Origin: Burkholderiales bacterium
GTDB taxonomy: Bacteria; Pseudomonadota; Gammaproteobacteria; Burkholderiales; Burkholderiaceae_C
Direction: 5' to 3'
DNA: 64,000 nt
Assembly (NCBI GenBank): GCA_016192425.1
Contig: JACPUE010000066.1
Span: 35,306 to 99,305 of the forward strand
Part shown: piece after piece, positions 8,601 to 18,364 of the stretch
How positions within the stretch are numbered: the stretch's first letter is position 1
How the letters are laid out: the number at the start of each line of letters is the position of its first letter
Notes under the pieces: generated by a model
Told to the model about the DNA's origin: nothing
The model's input: only the letters and a program-made list of their open reading frames with translations
Database searches by the model: none
Translations under genes and position numbers: made by a program

Positions 8601-9497
8601 CTAAGTGGACAGTGCCGCGTGCAGCAGCCCGGGCAGCATGGCCAGCATGCGTGTCGCATGAAGCCCTGGAGGATGGGCGTCGGCATGGTAGCTGTAGAGC
8701 GACATGGGGGGCAAATCGGACAGCTCCACAGCCACCACCTGGGCCGGGTCGAGCCGGGTGGCGGTAAGGAAGTCCACCACCGTCCAGCCCATGCCAAGAC
8801 GCACCAGCTCCAGTGCCAGGCGCGATGTCTGCACCTGGATTCCAGGGCCGCCTGGCGAGCCCAGGCGCAGCGCGGTGTCATCAATGGAGCGGCGCATCGG
8901 ATCCTCGCCCACCAGGCGGATGGCGGGCACCTGGGCCAGCCGTGCGGCCATGCTGGCGGCACGGGGTGCACGCTCCCACACTGCCCGCGCCACGGCCATG
9001 GAGAGGCGGCCGCTGACCAGCAGTTCGCTGTGGATCTGAGGGTGCGGGTGTTCAAAAAAGCCCAGCCCAAAATCGACGCCGCGTGTGAGCAGCGCCTGTG
9101 TCATCTGGTCCTGGTGGATGGTGCGTACCTCCACGCCCACCTGGGGGTGCTGCTGGGCATGCTGGAACAGCAGGGTGGGCAGGAATTCGTGGCTGATGGA
9201 CGGAATCGCCGCCAGCCGCACCTCTCCTTGCTCCGTCGTGGCCAGGTTGCGTGCCGTGCGTTGCAAGGCGTCCAGTTGGCGGTGGATGTTGCCGGACTCC
9301 ACGGCCAGCACCTGCGCCTCCGGCGTGGGGGTGAGGCCTGCCGGTGTGCGGTCGAACAGCCGGTACCCCAGCTGGAGTTCGGTATGCGCAATGGCCTTGC
9401 TGACCGCTGAGGGCGTGATGCACAGCAGGCGCCCGGCAGCGCTCATGCTGCCCGTCTGCAGCACGGCCTGAAAGACTTCGATCTGGCGCAGGTTCAT
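8601..9497 (-). CDS. LysR-family transcriptional regulator
   Basis: A 298-residue regulator. The N-terminal helix-turn-helix (MNLRQIEVFQAVLQTGSMSA, then LCITPSAVSKAIAHTE) is followed by the LysR substrate-binding domain (EVRLAAIPSISHEFLP onward). I chose the ATG at 9497, which gives the standard MNLRQIEVF start; an in-frame ATG 39 bases upstream would add an atypical extension. It is transcribed away from the asparaginase gene, with 166 bases between the two starts, so it is the obvious candidate regulator of that gene. The effector is unknown. Confidence 0.92.
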   Translation of the reverse strand: MNLRQIEVFQAVLQTGSMSAAGRLLCITPSAVSKAIAHTELQLGYRLFDRTPAGLTPTPEAQVLAVESGNIHRQLDALQRTARNLATTEQGEVRLAAIPSISHEFLPTLLFQHAQQHPQVGVEVRTIHQDQMTQALLTRGVDFGLGFFEHPHPQIHSELLVSGRLSMAVARAVWERAPRAASMAARLAQVPAIRLVGEDPMRRSIDDTALRLGSPGGPGIQVQTSRLALELVRLGMGWTVVDFLTATRLDPAQVVAVELSDLPPMSLYSYHADAHPPGLHATRMLAMLPGLLHAALST

Positions 9498-9525
9498 GGG
9501 GCAATGGTGTGAATTAAGTTCATAG

Positions 9526-10746
<1,221 letters not shown>

Positions 10747-10804
10747 TCTTTCAGAGAGTGCACCCACCGTTTGCCTCTGCGATCTGCACGCGATACCGGT
10801 GGCC

Positions 10805-10838
10805 AAGGCCGGGGCTCCACAAGGGCCTCGGCCTTTGT
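10805..10838 (+). terminator. rho-independent terminator after ansB
   Basis: AAGGCCGGGGC (10805-10815) and GCCTCGGCCTT (10825-10835) pair over 11 bases with one G-U wobble and a 9-base loop, followed by TTGTT. It lies about 60 bases after the asparaginase stop and well before glyQ. Confidence 0.75.
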
Positions 10839-10978
10839 TCATGGCGGTGCGCCGTAAAATCACGGGCTTCGCGCTGGCTTGTGCCTCATTCCTGTGGAAC
10901 GAGGCCATGCCACGGGTTTCTGTTGTCAATACCCCTTCCTTATTGCCCGGCCCTGGCCCAGCCAGTGCTCATGACCTC

Positions 10979-11884
10979 ATGTTGACCTTCCAGCAAATCA
11001 TCCTGAAGCTGCAGTCCTACTGGGACGCCCAGGGCTGCGCCCTCCTGCAGCCCTACGACATGGAAGTGGGCGCGGGCACCTCGCACACCGCCACGTTCCT
11101 GCGTGCCATCGGCCCCGAGCCCTGGAAGGCCGCCTACGTGCAGCCCAGCCGCCGCCCCAAGGACGGCCGCTACGGCGAGAACCCCAACCGCCTGCAGCAC
11201 TACTACCAGTACCAGGTGGTGCTCAAGCCCGCGCCCAGCAACATCCTGGAGCTGTACCTGGGCTCGCTTGAAGCGCTAGGCTTTGACCTCAGGAAGAACG
11301 ACATCCGCTTCGTCGAGGACGACTGGGAAAACCCCACGCTGGGCGCCTGGGGCCTGGGCTGGGAGGTGTGGCTCAACGGCATGGAGGTGACGCAGTTCAC
11401 CTACTTTCAGCAGGTCGGCGGTATCGACTGCAAGCCCATCACTGGTGAAATCACCTACGGCCTGGAGCGCCTGGCCATGTACCTGCAAGGCGTGGACAAC
11501 GTCTACAACCTGCAGTGGACCGACACGCTGAAGTACGGCGATGTGTACCACCAGAACGAGGTGGAGCAGTCCACCTACAACTTCGAGCACTCCGATGCCG
11601 ACTTCCTGTTCACCGCTTTCAACGCCCACGAAAAGCAGGCCAAGTACCTGATGGAGCAGCAACTCGCGCTGCCCGCGTACGAGCAAGTCCTCAAGGCGGC
11701 GCACAGCTTCAACCTGCTGGATGCGCGCGGTGCCATTTCGGTGACCGAGCGTGCCGCCTACATCGGCCGCATTCGCAACCTGGCCCGTGCCGTGGCCCAA
11801 AGCTACTACGACAGCCGCGAACGCCTGGGCTTCCCCATGGCTCCGCGCGAATGGGTGGCAAACATGCCCAAGAAGACCGCCTGA
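10979..11884 (+). CDS. glyQ: glycyl-tRNA synthetase alpha subunit
   Basis: A 301-residue catalytic subunit of the bacterial alpha2beta2 glycyl-tRNA synthetase. The start is set at [15 protein letters not shown], matching the family N-terminus and usual length (~300); an upstream in-frame ATG would add a non-homologous 60 residues. Characteristic segments include [38 protein letters not shown] and [12 protein letters not shown]. GlyS follows 21 bases downstream. The 230 bases upstream hold the ansB terminator and no recognised T-box or riboswitch. Confidence 0.97.
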   Translation: MLTFQQIILKLQSYWDAQGCALLQPYDMEVGAGTSHTATFLRAIGPEPWKAAYVQPSRRPKDGRYGENPNRLQHYYQYQVVLKPAPSNILELYLGSLEALGFDLRKNDIRFVEDDWENPTLGAWGLGWEVWLNGMEVTQFTYFQQVGGIDCKPITGEITYGLERLAMYLQGVDNVYNLQWTDTLKYGDVYHQNEVEQSTYNFEHSDADFLFTAFNAHEKQAKYLMEQQLALPAYEQVLKAAHSFNLLDARGAISVTERAAYIGRIRNLARAVAQSYYDSRERLGFPMAPREWVANMPKKTA

Positions 11885-11905
11885 GCGCCGCAGGAAGCAA
11901 GCACC

Positions 11906-14044
11906 ATGACCACGCAAAACCTTCTCGTTGAACTGTTTGTCGAAGAACTGCCCCCCAAGGCGCTGCAAAAGCTGGGCGATGCCTTTGCCGGCGTGCTGTT
12001 CGACCAGCTCCAGGCCCAGGGCCTGACGGGCAGCGACTCGGGCGTCACCGCCTACGCATCGCCGCGCCGCCTGGCCGCGCACATCCGCCATGTCTGGCTC
12101 AAGGCCGAGGACAAGGCTGTGCGCCAAAAGCTCATGCCCGTGGCCGTGGGCCTGACGCCCGAGGGCCAGCCCACGCCCGCGCTGCTGAAAAAACTGCAAG
12201 CGCTGGGCGCCGACCTGTCCGACCCCGCCGCTGCCGTGGCCCGCCTGCAGCGCGCGCCCGATGGCAAGGCCGAGGCCTTGTTTTACGACAGCCTGGTCAG
12301 CGGCGCCACGCTGGACACCGGCCTGCAAAAAGCGCTTCATGAGGCCATTGCCAAGCTGCCCATCCCCAAGGTGATGAGCTACCAGCTTGAAACCGATTGC
12401 GAGCTGCCCGGCTGGAGCAGCGTGCACTTCGTGCGCCCCGCGCATGGCCTGGTGGCCCTGCATGGCAGCACGGTGGTGCCGGTCAAGGCGCTGGGCCTCA
12501 CGGCAGGGCGCGCCACCCAGGGCCACCGCTTCGAGGCGGCCAAGCCTGTGGTGGAGCTTGCCCACGCCGACCAGTACGCCGAGACCCTGGCGCGCGATGG
12601 TGCCGTGATCGCCAGCTTTGCCGAGCGCAAGGCCGAAATCGCCCGCCAATTGGCAGCCGCCGCAGCGCGCCTGGGCGGCGGCGTGCGCCCCATCGAGGAC
12701 GAGGCCCTGCTCGACGAGGTGACGGCACTGGTCGAGCGCCCCAACGTGCTGGTCTGCGCGTTTGAAGAACAGTTCCTGGACGTGCCGCAGGAATGCCTCA
12801 TCCTCACGATGAAGGCCAACCAGAAATACTTCCCGCTGCTCGATGCGGCAGGCAAGCTGACCAACAAGTTCCTGGTGGTGAGCAACATCCACCCCGAGGA
12901 CGCCAGCTTTGTGATCGGCGGCAACGAGCGCGTGGTGCGCCCGCGCCTGGCCGACGCCAAGTTCTTCTTCGACCAGGACCGCAAGAAGACCCTGGCTTCG
13001 CGCGTGGACAGCCTGGCCAAGGTGGTCTACCACAACAAGCTGGGCACGCAGGGCGAACGTGTGGAGCGCGTGCGCGCCATTGCCAAGGCCATCGCACAGC
13101 AGTTGGGCGATGCGCAGTTGGTGCAGGACGCCGACCAGGCCGCACTGCTGGCCAAGACCGATCTCGTCACCGACATGGTGGGCGAGTTTCCCGAGCTGCA
13201 GGGCATCATGGGCGGCTACTACGCGCGGAGCGACGGCCTGGGCGACACCGTGGCCGACGCCATTGAAGACCACTACAAGCCGCGCTTTGCAGGCGACGCG
13301 CTGCCACGCAACATGGCCGGTGTGGTGGTGGCACTGGCCGACAAGCTCGAAACCCTGGTGGGCATGTTCGGCATCGGCAACCTGCCCACGGGCGACCGCG
13401 ACCCGTTTGCGCTGCGCCGCCATGCGCTGGGGGTGATCCGCATGCTGGTGGAGAAGAACCTGCCGTTGGATCTGGTGGCGCTGCTGAAGGGTGCTGTGCC
13501 CGCGTTCGGCGACAAGATCCAGGACGCTACGGCGCCACTGACCGACTTCATCTACGACCGCCTCGCCAGCAGCCTGCGCGAGCAGGGCTACAGCGCCCAG
13601 GAGGTGGACGCCGTGCTGGCCCTGCGCCCGCAGCGCCTGGCCCTGGTCGAGAAGCAACTCGCTGCGGTGCGCGCCTTCGCCGCGCTGCCCGAAGCGCCCG
13701 CGCTGGCCGCTGCCAACAAGCGTGTGGGCAACATCCTCAAGAAGGCCGAGGCCGAAGGTGTGGTGGACGCCCACGTCAACCCCGCGCTGCTGCACGAGCA
13801 GGCAGAAAAAGACCTCTACGCCGCGCTGCAGCGCTTCGTGCCCGAGGCCAATGCGCAGTTCGACGCGGGCGATTACACCGCCAGCCTGCAGACCCTGGCC
13901 GTGCTGCGCGCGCCGGTCGATGCGTTCTTCGACGACGTGATGGTCAACGCCGAGCAGCTTGACCTGCGCCTGAACCGCCAGGGCCTGCTCAAGACCCTGC
14001 ATGTCGCCATGAACCGCGTCGCCGATCTCGCGCGACTGGCTTGA
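11906..14044 (+). CDS. glyS: glycyl-tRNA synthetase beta subunit
   Basis: A 712-residue tRNA-binding subunit that works with GlyQ. It begins MTTQNLLVELFVEELPPKAL, the family signature. FVRPAHGLVALHG and ECLILTMKANQKYFPLLDA lie in the N-terminal half, and NLPTGDRDPFALRRHALGV near residue 490. The C-terminal anticodon-binding-like region includes LLHEQAEKDLYAALQ and DVMVNAEQLDLRLNRQGLL. Length is typical. The coding sequence is intact. A GC-rich dispersed repeat begins six bases after the stop. Confidence 0.97.
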   Translation: MTTQNLLVELFVEELPPKALQKLGDAFAGVLFDQLQAQGLTGSDSGVTAYASPRRLAAHIRHVWLKAEDKAVRQKLMPVAVGLTPEGQPTPALLKKLQALGADLSDPAAAVARLQRAPDGKAEALFYDSLVSGATLDTGLQKALHEAIAKLPIPKVMSYQLETDCELPGWSSVHFVRPAHGLVALHGSTVVPVKALGLTAGRATQGHRFEAAKPVVELAHADQYAETLARDGAVIASFAERKAEIARQLAAAAARLGGGVRPIEDEALLDEVTALVERPNVLVCAFEEQFLDVPQECLILTMKANQKYFPLLDAAGKLTNKFLVVSNIHPEDASFVIGGNERVVRPRLADAKFFFDQDRKKTLASRVDSLAKVVYHNKLGTQGERVERVRAIAKAIAQQLGDAQLVQDADQAALLAKTDLVTDMVGEFPELQGIMGGYYARSDGLGDTVADAIEDHYKPRFAGDALPRNMAGVVVALADKLETLVGMFGIGNLPTGDRDPFALRRHALGVIRMLVEKNLPLDLVALLKGAVPAFGDKIQDATAPLTDFIYDRLASSLREQGYSAQEVDAVLALRPQRLALVEKQLAAVRAFAALPEAPALAAANKRVGNILKKAEAEGVVDAHVNPALLHEQAEKDLYAALQRFVPEANAQFDAGDYTASLQTLAVLRAPVDAFFDDVMVNAEQLDLRLNRQGLLKTLHVAMNRVADLARLA

Positions 14045-14050
14045 GCTAGG

Positions 14051-14170
14051 AGCACCCCCTGAGCCGCCTTCGGCGCCTTCCCCCCGCTCTCGCAGCGCTG
14101 TGCGCTGCGGGCAGGGGGACGCTCCCAGCGCGGCGGGGCGGCCCTGGCGCGGGAGCCCTGGTCGGGAGGC
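14051..14170 (+). repeat. dispersed GC-rich repeat, full copy B
   Basis: Most of the gap between glyS and the next gene. It shares with copy C (59107-59230) the ordered blocks CCCCCTG, CTTCCCCC, CTCTCG, AGGGGGACGC and GCGGCGGGGCGGCCCT. The CCCCCnGCTCTCG and CGGGCAGGGGG arms can form a stem, so it may also act as a 3' mRNA structure or terminator for glyS. Confidence 0.7.
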
Positions 14171-14216
14171 AGTGCCCTTTTCTTGGGGCGTATCGTGCTG
14201 AGTAGCCGTTGGTTCT

Positions 14217-14804
14217 ATGCCCATGACCATTGATGCCGCCCATAGTCAGCGCACGGTCTGGCTGTTGTTTGGCCCACCTGCGCTGCTGGCAGCGCTGCGT
14301 GCCTGGCAGCAGTGGCAGGCTGAGCGCGCGCCGCTGCCAGCAGCCTGGCCGCTGAAGCCACTGCCGCCGCCGCAGGCCACGGCGCTGGATCTGTTTCTTC
14401 CTGCGTTGGTGGGCCTGGCGGTCGTGGCGCTGCTGGCCGCTGTGCTGTGGTGGCTGGCGCGCCAGGGCCATGGGCGCGGGGTGCGCACGGGGCTGCTGGG
14501 CGCCTGGGTGCTGGCCTGCCTGGCGGGCGCCGCTGCGCTGCTGTTGGGCGCACATAATCTGCAGAACCTGCAGGCCCAGCCGCCGGTGCAGGCCCAGGTG
14601 CTGGGCAGCCGCGCCGTGCCGCCCAGCCTGCGCAGCACCGGGGGCACCGAGCTGATCCTGCGCATCGAAGGCCTGGCGCAGCCCCAGCAAGCCATCATTT
14701 CCGACCCGCAGGCCGCCACCTGGCCGCAGGGCCAGCGCCTGCGGCTCCAGTGGGCGCGTGGTCGTATCCATGGGCTGTACGTCACGGGCTGGCAGTTGCC
14801 ATAA
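14217..14804 (+). CDS. hypothetical membrane protein
   Basis: A 195-residue protein of unknown function. It has a hydrophobic N-terminal segment (about 14-27), a Pro-rich stretch (40-52) and two strong membrane helices (about 57-82 LFLPALVGLAVVALLAAVLW and 92-112). A C-terminal soluble domain (about 120-195; QAQVLGSRAVPPSLR, GTELILRIEGLA) is probably periplasmic and looks beta-rich. The start is either ATG at 14217 or 14223. It lies between glyS and gmhB; I do not recognise a family. The reading frame has normal high-GC codon use, so I think the gene is real. Confidence 0.7.
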   Translation: MPMTIDAAHSQRTVWLLFGPPALLAALRAWQQWQAERAPLPAAWPLKPLPPPQATALDLFLPALVGLAVVALLAAVLWWLARQGHGRGVRTGLLGAWVLACLAGAAALLLGAHNLQNLQAQPPVQAQVLGSRAVPPSLRSTGGTELILRIEGLAQPQQAIISDPQAATWPQGQRLRLQWARGRIHGLYVTGWQLP

Positions 14805-14811
14805 TGCAGCC

Positions 14812-15378
14812 ATGAAAATCGCCATCCTCGACCGCGACGGCACGATCAACGCCATGGGGCCCGACGAGTTCGTGGCGTCGCCCGACGACTGGACTGCGCT
14901 GCCCGGCGCGCTGGAGGCGATTGCGCGGCTCAACCGCGCTGGATGGCATGTAGTGGTGGCCACCAACCAGCCGGGCCTGGGGCGGGGGCTGTTCGACATG
15001 GCCACGCTCAACGCCATCCACGGCAAGATGCACAAGCAACTGGCGGCGGTGGGCGGGCGCATCGACGCGGTGTTCTTCTGCCCCCATGCGCCGGACGACG
15101 CCTGCCACTGCCGCAAGCCCGAGCCAGGGCTCATGGAGCAGATCTGCGAGCGCTTCGGGGTGGACGCCGAAGACGTAGTGGTGGCAGGCAACTGCCGCGT
15201 GCACCTGCTGGCGGGCGCAGCCCTGGGCGCGCGGCTGCACCTGTTGTGCACGGGCGAGTCGGCCGCCAAGGTGCCTGGCCAGGCCTTGCCCGACACCTGG
15301 CCTGCGGGAGTCCAGGTCCATGCCGATCTGGCGGCCTTTGCCGAGCACCTGCTGAGCAACGCCAGCGCAGCCGCCTGA
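14812..15378 (+). CDS. gmhB: GmhB-like heptose-bisphosphate phosphatase, HAD motif IV degenerate
   Basis: A 188-residue HAD phosphatase homologous to D-glycero-beta-D-manno-heptose-1,7-bisphosphate 7-phosphatase (ADP-heptose synthesis for LPS core). Motif I is intact (ILDRDGTIN, Asp7 and Asp9), as are the VATNQPG motif II region, the zinc-loop CPHAPDDACHCRKP and the motif III Lys. Motif IV is not: the family GDSLRDLQAG is here GNCRVHLLAG (residues 126-135), so both Mg-coordinating aspartates are Asn and His. The codons (ggc aac tgc cgc gtg cac) leave no doubt about the translation. Catalysis may be lost or altered. A CATAAT box six bases before the ATG and no Shine-Dalgarno suggest a leaderless transcript. 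Confidence 0.88.
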   Translation: MKIAILDRDGTINAMGPDEFVASPDDWTALPGALEAIARLNRAGWHVVVATNQPGLGRGLFDMATLNAIHGKMHKQLAAVGGRIDAVFFCPHAPDDACHCRKPEPGLMEQICERFGVDAEDVVVAGNCRVHLLAGAALGARLHLLCTGESAAKVPGQALPDTWPAGVQVHADLAAFAEHLLSNASAAA

Positions 15379-15388
15379 CAGGTGCCGC

Positions 15389-16345
15389 ATGCAGCGTTTC
15401 GTGCAACTGGCACTGGATCTGTTCGACCTCCGGCCAGTGGCGTCGTTTTCAGATAAAAAAACAGCTCCAACGCCTGCCCATCCAGCGCAAGAAGCTATCG
15501 ATTCAATAGCAAAAAAACCCGTTGCTCCCTGCCTTCCCTTGCCGCAGGCGCTGCCCGCCGCCTCGTTTGCCCACCCGCAGGCCAACCGGGAATTGCGCCT
15601 GGGAAATGCCGTGGTTGCCTACCGGCTGGAGCGCGCGCGGCGGCGCAGCATAGGTTTTACCGTGGGTCCCGACGGCCTGGCCGTGCGCGCGCCGTCCTGG
15701 GTGACGCTGGGCGCTGTCGACGCAGCGCTGCGCGGCAAGTCGGACTGGATCCTGCGCAAGCTGCACGAAGCACGCGAGCGCAGCCAGCGCCTGGAGCATG
15801 CGCGCATTGCCTGGCATGACGGCGCCATGCTGCCCTACCTGGGCGCGCCGCTGCAGGTGGTACTGGATGCGCGCCACAGCGCGCGCGGTGTGCTGTACGA
15901 CATGGCAGCCGCCGACGGGCCTGCGGCAACCCATGGCGCCGACGTCCACCCCCAGCGGCAACTGCGCATCGGCCTGAGCGCCTCTGCCCAGCCCGCGCAG
16001 ATCCGCGACGCCGTGCAGGCCTGGCTCATGCGCAATGCGCGCCTGCATTTCAGCGCCCGGCTGGACCACTTCGCCCCGCTGCTGGGCGTGCGCTGGACGC
16101 GCCTGCGCCTGTCCAGCGCGCAAACCCGCTGGGGCAGTGCGCGCGCCGACGGCTCCATCTGCCTGAACTGGCGCCTGCTGCATTACCCGCAGGCCGTCAT
16201 CGACTACGTGGTGGCCCACGAACTGGCGCACCTGCGCGTCATGGACCACAGCCCGCGCTTCTGGGACACCGTGGCCAGCGTGGTGCCCGACTACGCCCGC
16301 CTGCGCCGCCACCTGCGCGACGAGCCCGCGCCGCAGTGGGAATGA
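15389..16345 (+). CDS. M48/YgjP-type metallopeptidase
   Basis: A 318-residue zinc-dependent peptidase of the YgjP/DUF45 group. The zinc motif HELAH is at 277-281 (VVAHELAHLRVMDHSPRFW), with the supporting TRWGSARADGSICLNWRLL about 35 residues before it, both diagnostic. The N-terminal ~50 residues are unlike the family core; codons 22-41 are translated from a copy of the 59 bp palindromic repeat and read DKKTAPTPAHPAQEAIDSIA. The ATG at 15389 has AGGTG upstream and lies 10 bases after gmhB. The substrate is unknown. Confidence 0.88.
   Translation: MQRFVQLALDLFDLRPVASFSDKKTAPTPAHPAQEAIDSIAKKPVAPCLPLPQALPAASFAHPQANRELRLGNAVVAYRLERARRRSIGFTVGPDGLAVRAPSWVTLGAVDAALRGKSDWILRKLHEARERSQRLEHARIAWHDGAMLPYLGAPLQVVLDARHSARGVLYDMAAADGPAATHGADVHPQRQLRIGLSASAQPAQIRDAVQAWLMRNARLHFSARLDHFAPLLGVRWTRLRLSSAQTRWGSARADGSICLNWRLLHYPQAVIDYVVAHELAHLRVMDHSPRFWDTVASVVPDYARLRRHLRDEPAPQWE
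15452..15510 (+). repeat. 59 bp AT-rich palindromic element inside the M48 peptidase gene
   Basis: This copy begins GATAAAAAAA, has CCAGCGCAAG in the middle and ends GCTATCGATTCAATAGC. It aligns without gaps, 59 bases to 59 bases, with the copy in the sensor kinase (60863-60921): 37 identities by eye, concentrated at the ends and in AGCGCAAG. It is read in frame as peptide in the disordered N-terminus of the host protein. Confidence 0.75.
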
Positions 16346-16347
16346 AT

Positions 16348-16373
16348 GCTATAAAAATAGTAGCTGCTAACGC
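16348..16373 (-). repeat. partial copy of the AT-rich palindromic element (intergenic)
   Basis: GCTATAAAAATAGTAGCTGCTAACGC starts four bases after the M48 peptidase stop. Its reverse complement matches 18 of 26 bases of the right half of the copy at 51354-51412. The rest of the gap to 16429 (AATATGGACGGGCGATTGGGC...) may be a degraded remainder. Confidence 0.55.
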
Positions 16374-16428
16374 AATATGGACGGGCGATTGGGCTATTTC
16401 TGACACTAATTTTCTCTGAGCAACTGCC

Positions 16429-17538
16429 ATGCATCCCCTCCAACTCCTGGACCCCGCCTCCGGCACCTGCACCTACCTGCTGCACGACCCGCAGACCCGC
16501 GAGGCCTTGATCATCGACCCCGTCGATGCGCAGATCGAGCGTGACCTGGCCGTGCTGCAGGCACGGGGCCTGCGGCTGTGCTGGGCGGTGGAAACGCACA
16601 ACCACGCCGACCACATCACCAGCGCCGCCCTGCTGGCCGAGCACACCGGCGCGCGCACGGCGGCGCCCGCGGCCTGCGGCATTGGCACGGCGCAGGTGCA
16701 GCTGGCAGACGGTGACGTGCTGCACTTTGGCGGCGAGCAGCTTCGCGCCCTGCACACCCCCGGCCATACGGCGGGCAGCATGAGCTACCTGTGGCGCGGC
16801 CATGTGTTCACCGGGGACACGCTGCTCATCGGCAGTTGCGGCCGCACCGACTTCCAGTCCGGCGATGCCCGCACTCTGTGGCGCAGCATCACCCAGGTGC
16901 TGTTCGCGCTGCCGCCCGACACCCTGGTCTGGCCGGGGCACGACTACGAGGGGCGCAGCCACTCCAGCATTGCCGCCGAGCAGGCGCACAACCCGCGCCT
17001 GGCCGGGCGCAGCGAGGAGCAGTTCGTCGCGCTGATGCAAGGCCTGCACCTGCCCGCGCCCGAGCGTATGTACGAGACCCTGCCGGCCAACCGCCACTCG
17101 GGCCTGCGCCACGATGCCGCCGCCGTTCAGGCGCAGGAGCGCAGTGCCCAGGGCTATGCGGGCGACGTGAGCCCGGCCCTGGCCTGGCAGTGGGTGCAAT
17201 CGGGCCAGGCCGTGCTGGTGGACGTGCGCACCGACGCCGAGCGCGCCTGGGTGGGCGAGGTGCCGGGCGCCGTTGCCGTGGCCTGGAAGCAATGGCCCGG
17301 CATGGCGCCCAACCCGCAGTTCGACGCACAGATCCAGGCCGCCGTGCCCCCAGGCCGCAAGGCGCTGCTGCTGTGCCGCAGCGGCGTGCGCTCCATCGCT
17401 GCTGCGCAGCGTGCCACGGCCCTGGGGCTGGAAGCCTGGAACGTGCTGGAAGGCTTTGAAGGCGACCCCGATGAACAGGCCCACCGCGGGCGCGTGGGCG
17501 GCTGGCGCTTCCATGGCCTGCCCTGGAGGCAGGGGTGA
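16429..17538 (+). CDS. persulfide dioxygenase-rhodanese fusion (MBL-fold)
   Basis: A 369-residue two-domain enzyme of sulfide/persulfide metabolism. The N-terminal metallo-beta-lactamase domain (1-~240) is of ETHE1 type: ETHNHADH (55-62), the HTPGHTAGS His, TGDTLLIGSCGRTDFQ and WPGHDYEG hold the iron ligands. The C-terminal rhodanese domain (~255-369) has catalytic Cys316 in LLLCRSGVRS. In the known fusion family the dioxygenase oxidises glutathione persulfide to sulfite, and the rhodanese moves sulfane sulfur between glutathione and thiosulfate. No sulfide:quinone oxidoreductase gene is adjacent. Assignment of the fusion family is firm; the in vivo role is inferred. Confidence 0.9.
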   Translation: MHPLQLLDPASGTCTYLLHDPQTREALIIDPVDAQIERDLAVLQARGLRLCWAVETHNHADHITSAALLAEHTGARTAAPAACGIGTAQVQLADGDVLHFGGEQLRALHTPGHTAGSMSYLWRGHVFTGDTLLIGSCGRTDFQSGDARTLWRSITQVLFALPPDTLVWPGHDYEGRSHSSIAAEQAHNPRLAGRSEEQFVALMQGLHLPAPERMYETLPANRHSGLRHDAAAVQAQERSAQGYAGDVSPALAWQWVQSGQAVLVDVRTDAERAWVGEVPGAVAVAWKQWPGMAPNPQFDAQIQAAVPPGRKALLLCRSGVRSIAAAQRATALGLEAWNVLEGFEGDPDEQAHRGRVGGWRFHGLPWRQG

Positions 17539-17596
17539 CCCGCCTCTGCTGCACAGGTGACGTGCGGCGCTGGAAAATCCCTTGATAATGCGCGCC

Positions 17597-18364
17597 ATGA
17601 GCTTCCTGGCCATCGACGTAGGCAACACCCGCCTCAAGTGGGCGATGTACGAGGCACCGCGCCCGGGTGCGGCCCTGCTGGCGCAGGGGGCCGAGTTTCT
17701 GGACCACATCGACCGCCTGTCCGAGACAGCCTGGGCGCACCTGGCAGCGCCCACGCGCATGCTGGGTTGCGTGGTGGCAGGGGACGCGGTGCGCCGACGC
17801 GTCGAAGAGCAGATGGAGCTGTGGAGCGTGGACCCGCAATGGGTGGTGCCCTCGCTGCAGGAGTCCGGGCTCACCAACGGCTACGACCATCCCTCGCGCC
17901 TGGGCTGCGACCGCTGGGTGGCCATGATCGGCGCGCGCCAGCGCATGCTGGCACGCGGCCCGGCGCGGCCGCTGGTGGTGGTGATGGTGGGCACGGCCGT
18001 CACGGTGGAGGCCATCGACGCGCAAGGGCGCTTTCTGGGCGGGTTGATCCTGCCGGGCCACGGCATCATGCTGCGCGCGCTGGAGTCCGGCACCGCCGGT
18101 CTGCATGTGCCCACGGGCGAGGTGCGGCTGTTCCCCACCAACACCAGCGATGCGCTCACCAGCGGCGGCACCTTTGCCATTGCCGGTGCCGTGGAGCGCG
18201 TCTACCAGCACCTGCTGCAGCACTGCGGCCAGGAACCTGTGTGCATGATGACCGGCGGCGCAGGCTGGAAGATGGCCCCCAGCATGACGCGGCCGTTCGA
18301 GCTGGTGGATAACCTGATTTTCGATGGCCTGTTGGAGATTGCGGCCCGACGGTTCGGGCTCTAG
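17597..18364 (+). CDS. coaX: type III pantothenate kinase
   Basis: A 255-residue ASKHA-fold kinase for the first step of coenzyme A synthesis. Motifs: DVGNTRLKW (phosphate 1), [24 protein letters not shown] and [22 protein letters not shown]. The start at 17597 ([12 protein letters not shown]) fits the family; GATAAT seven bases before the ATG and no Shine-Dalgarno suggest a leaderless transcript. Its stop overlaps the stop of the convergent TPR gene, the palindrome CTAG (18361-18364) serving both strands. Confidence 0.95.
   Translation: MSFLAIDVGNTRLKWAMYEAPRPGAALLAQGAEFLDHIDRLSETAWAHLAAPTRMLGCVVAGDAVRRRVEEQMELWSVDPQWVVPSLQESGLTNGYDHPSRLGCDRWVAMIGARQRMLARGPARPLVVVMVGTAVTVEAIDAQGRFLGGLILPGHGIMLRALESGTAGLHVPTGEVRLFPTNTSDALTSGGTFAIAGAVERVYQHLLQHCGQEPVCMMTGGAGWKMAPSMTRPFELVDNLIFDGLLEIAARRFGL

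Noticed and set aside
10747..10978. T-box riboswitch upstream of glyQ
   Set aside because: I see no AG-bulge, specifier loop or T-box sequence; glycine T-boxes belong mainly to Gram-positive bacteria.
10799..10979. 60-codon extension of glyQ
   Set aside because: GlyQ proteins start at the MLTFQQ-like position; the extension covers the ansB terminator and has no similarity to the family.
11276..14230. 984-codon minus-strand open frame opposite glyQ/glyS
   Set aside because: It is a shadow of glyS. Its His/Gln/Gly-rich translation matches no family and the plus-strand genes are unambiguous.
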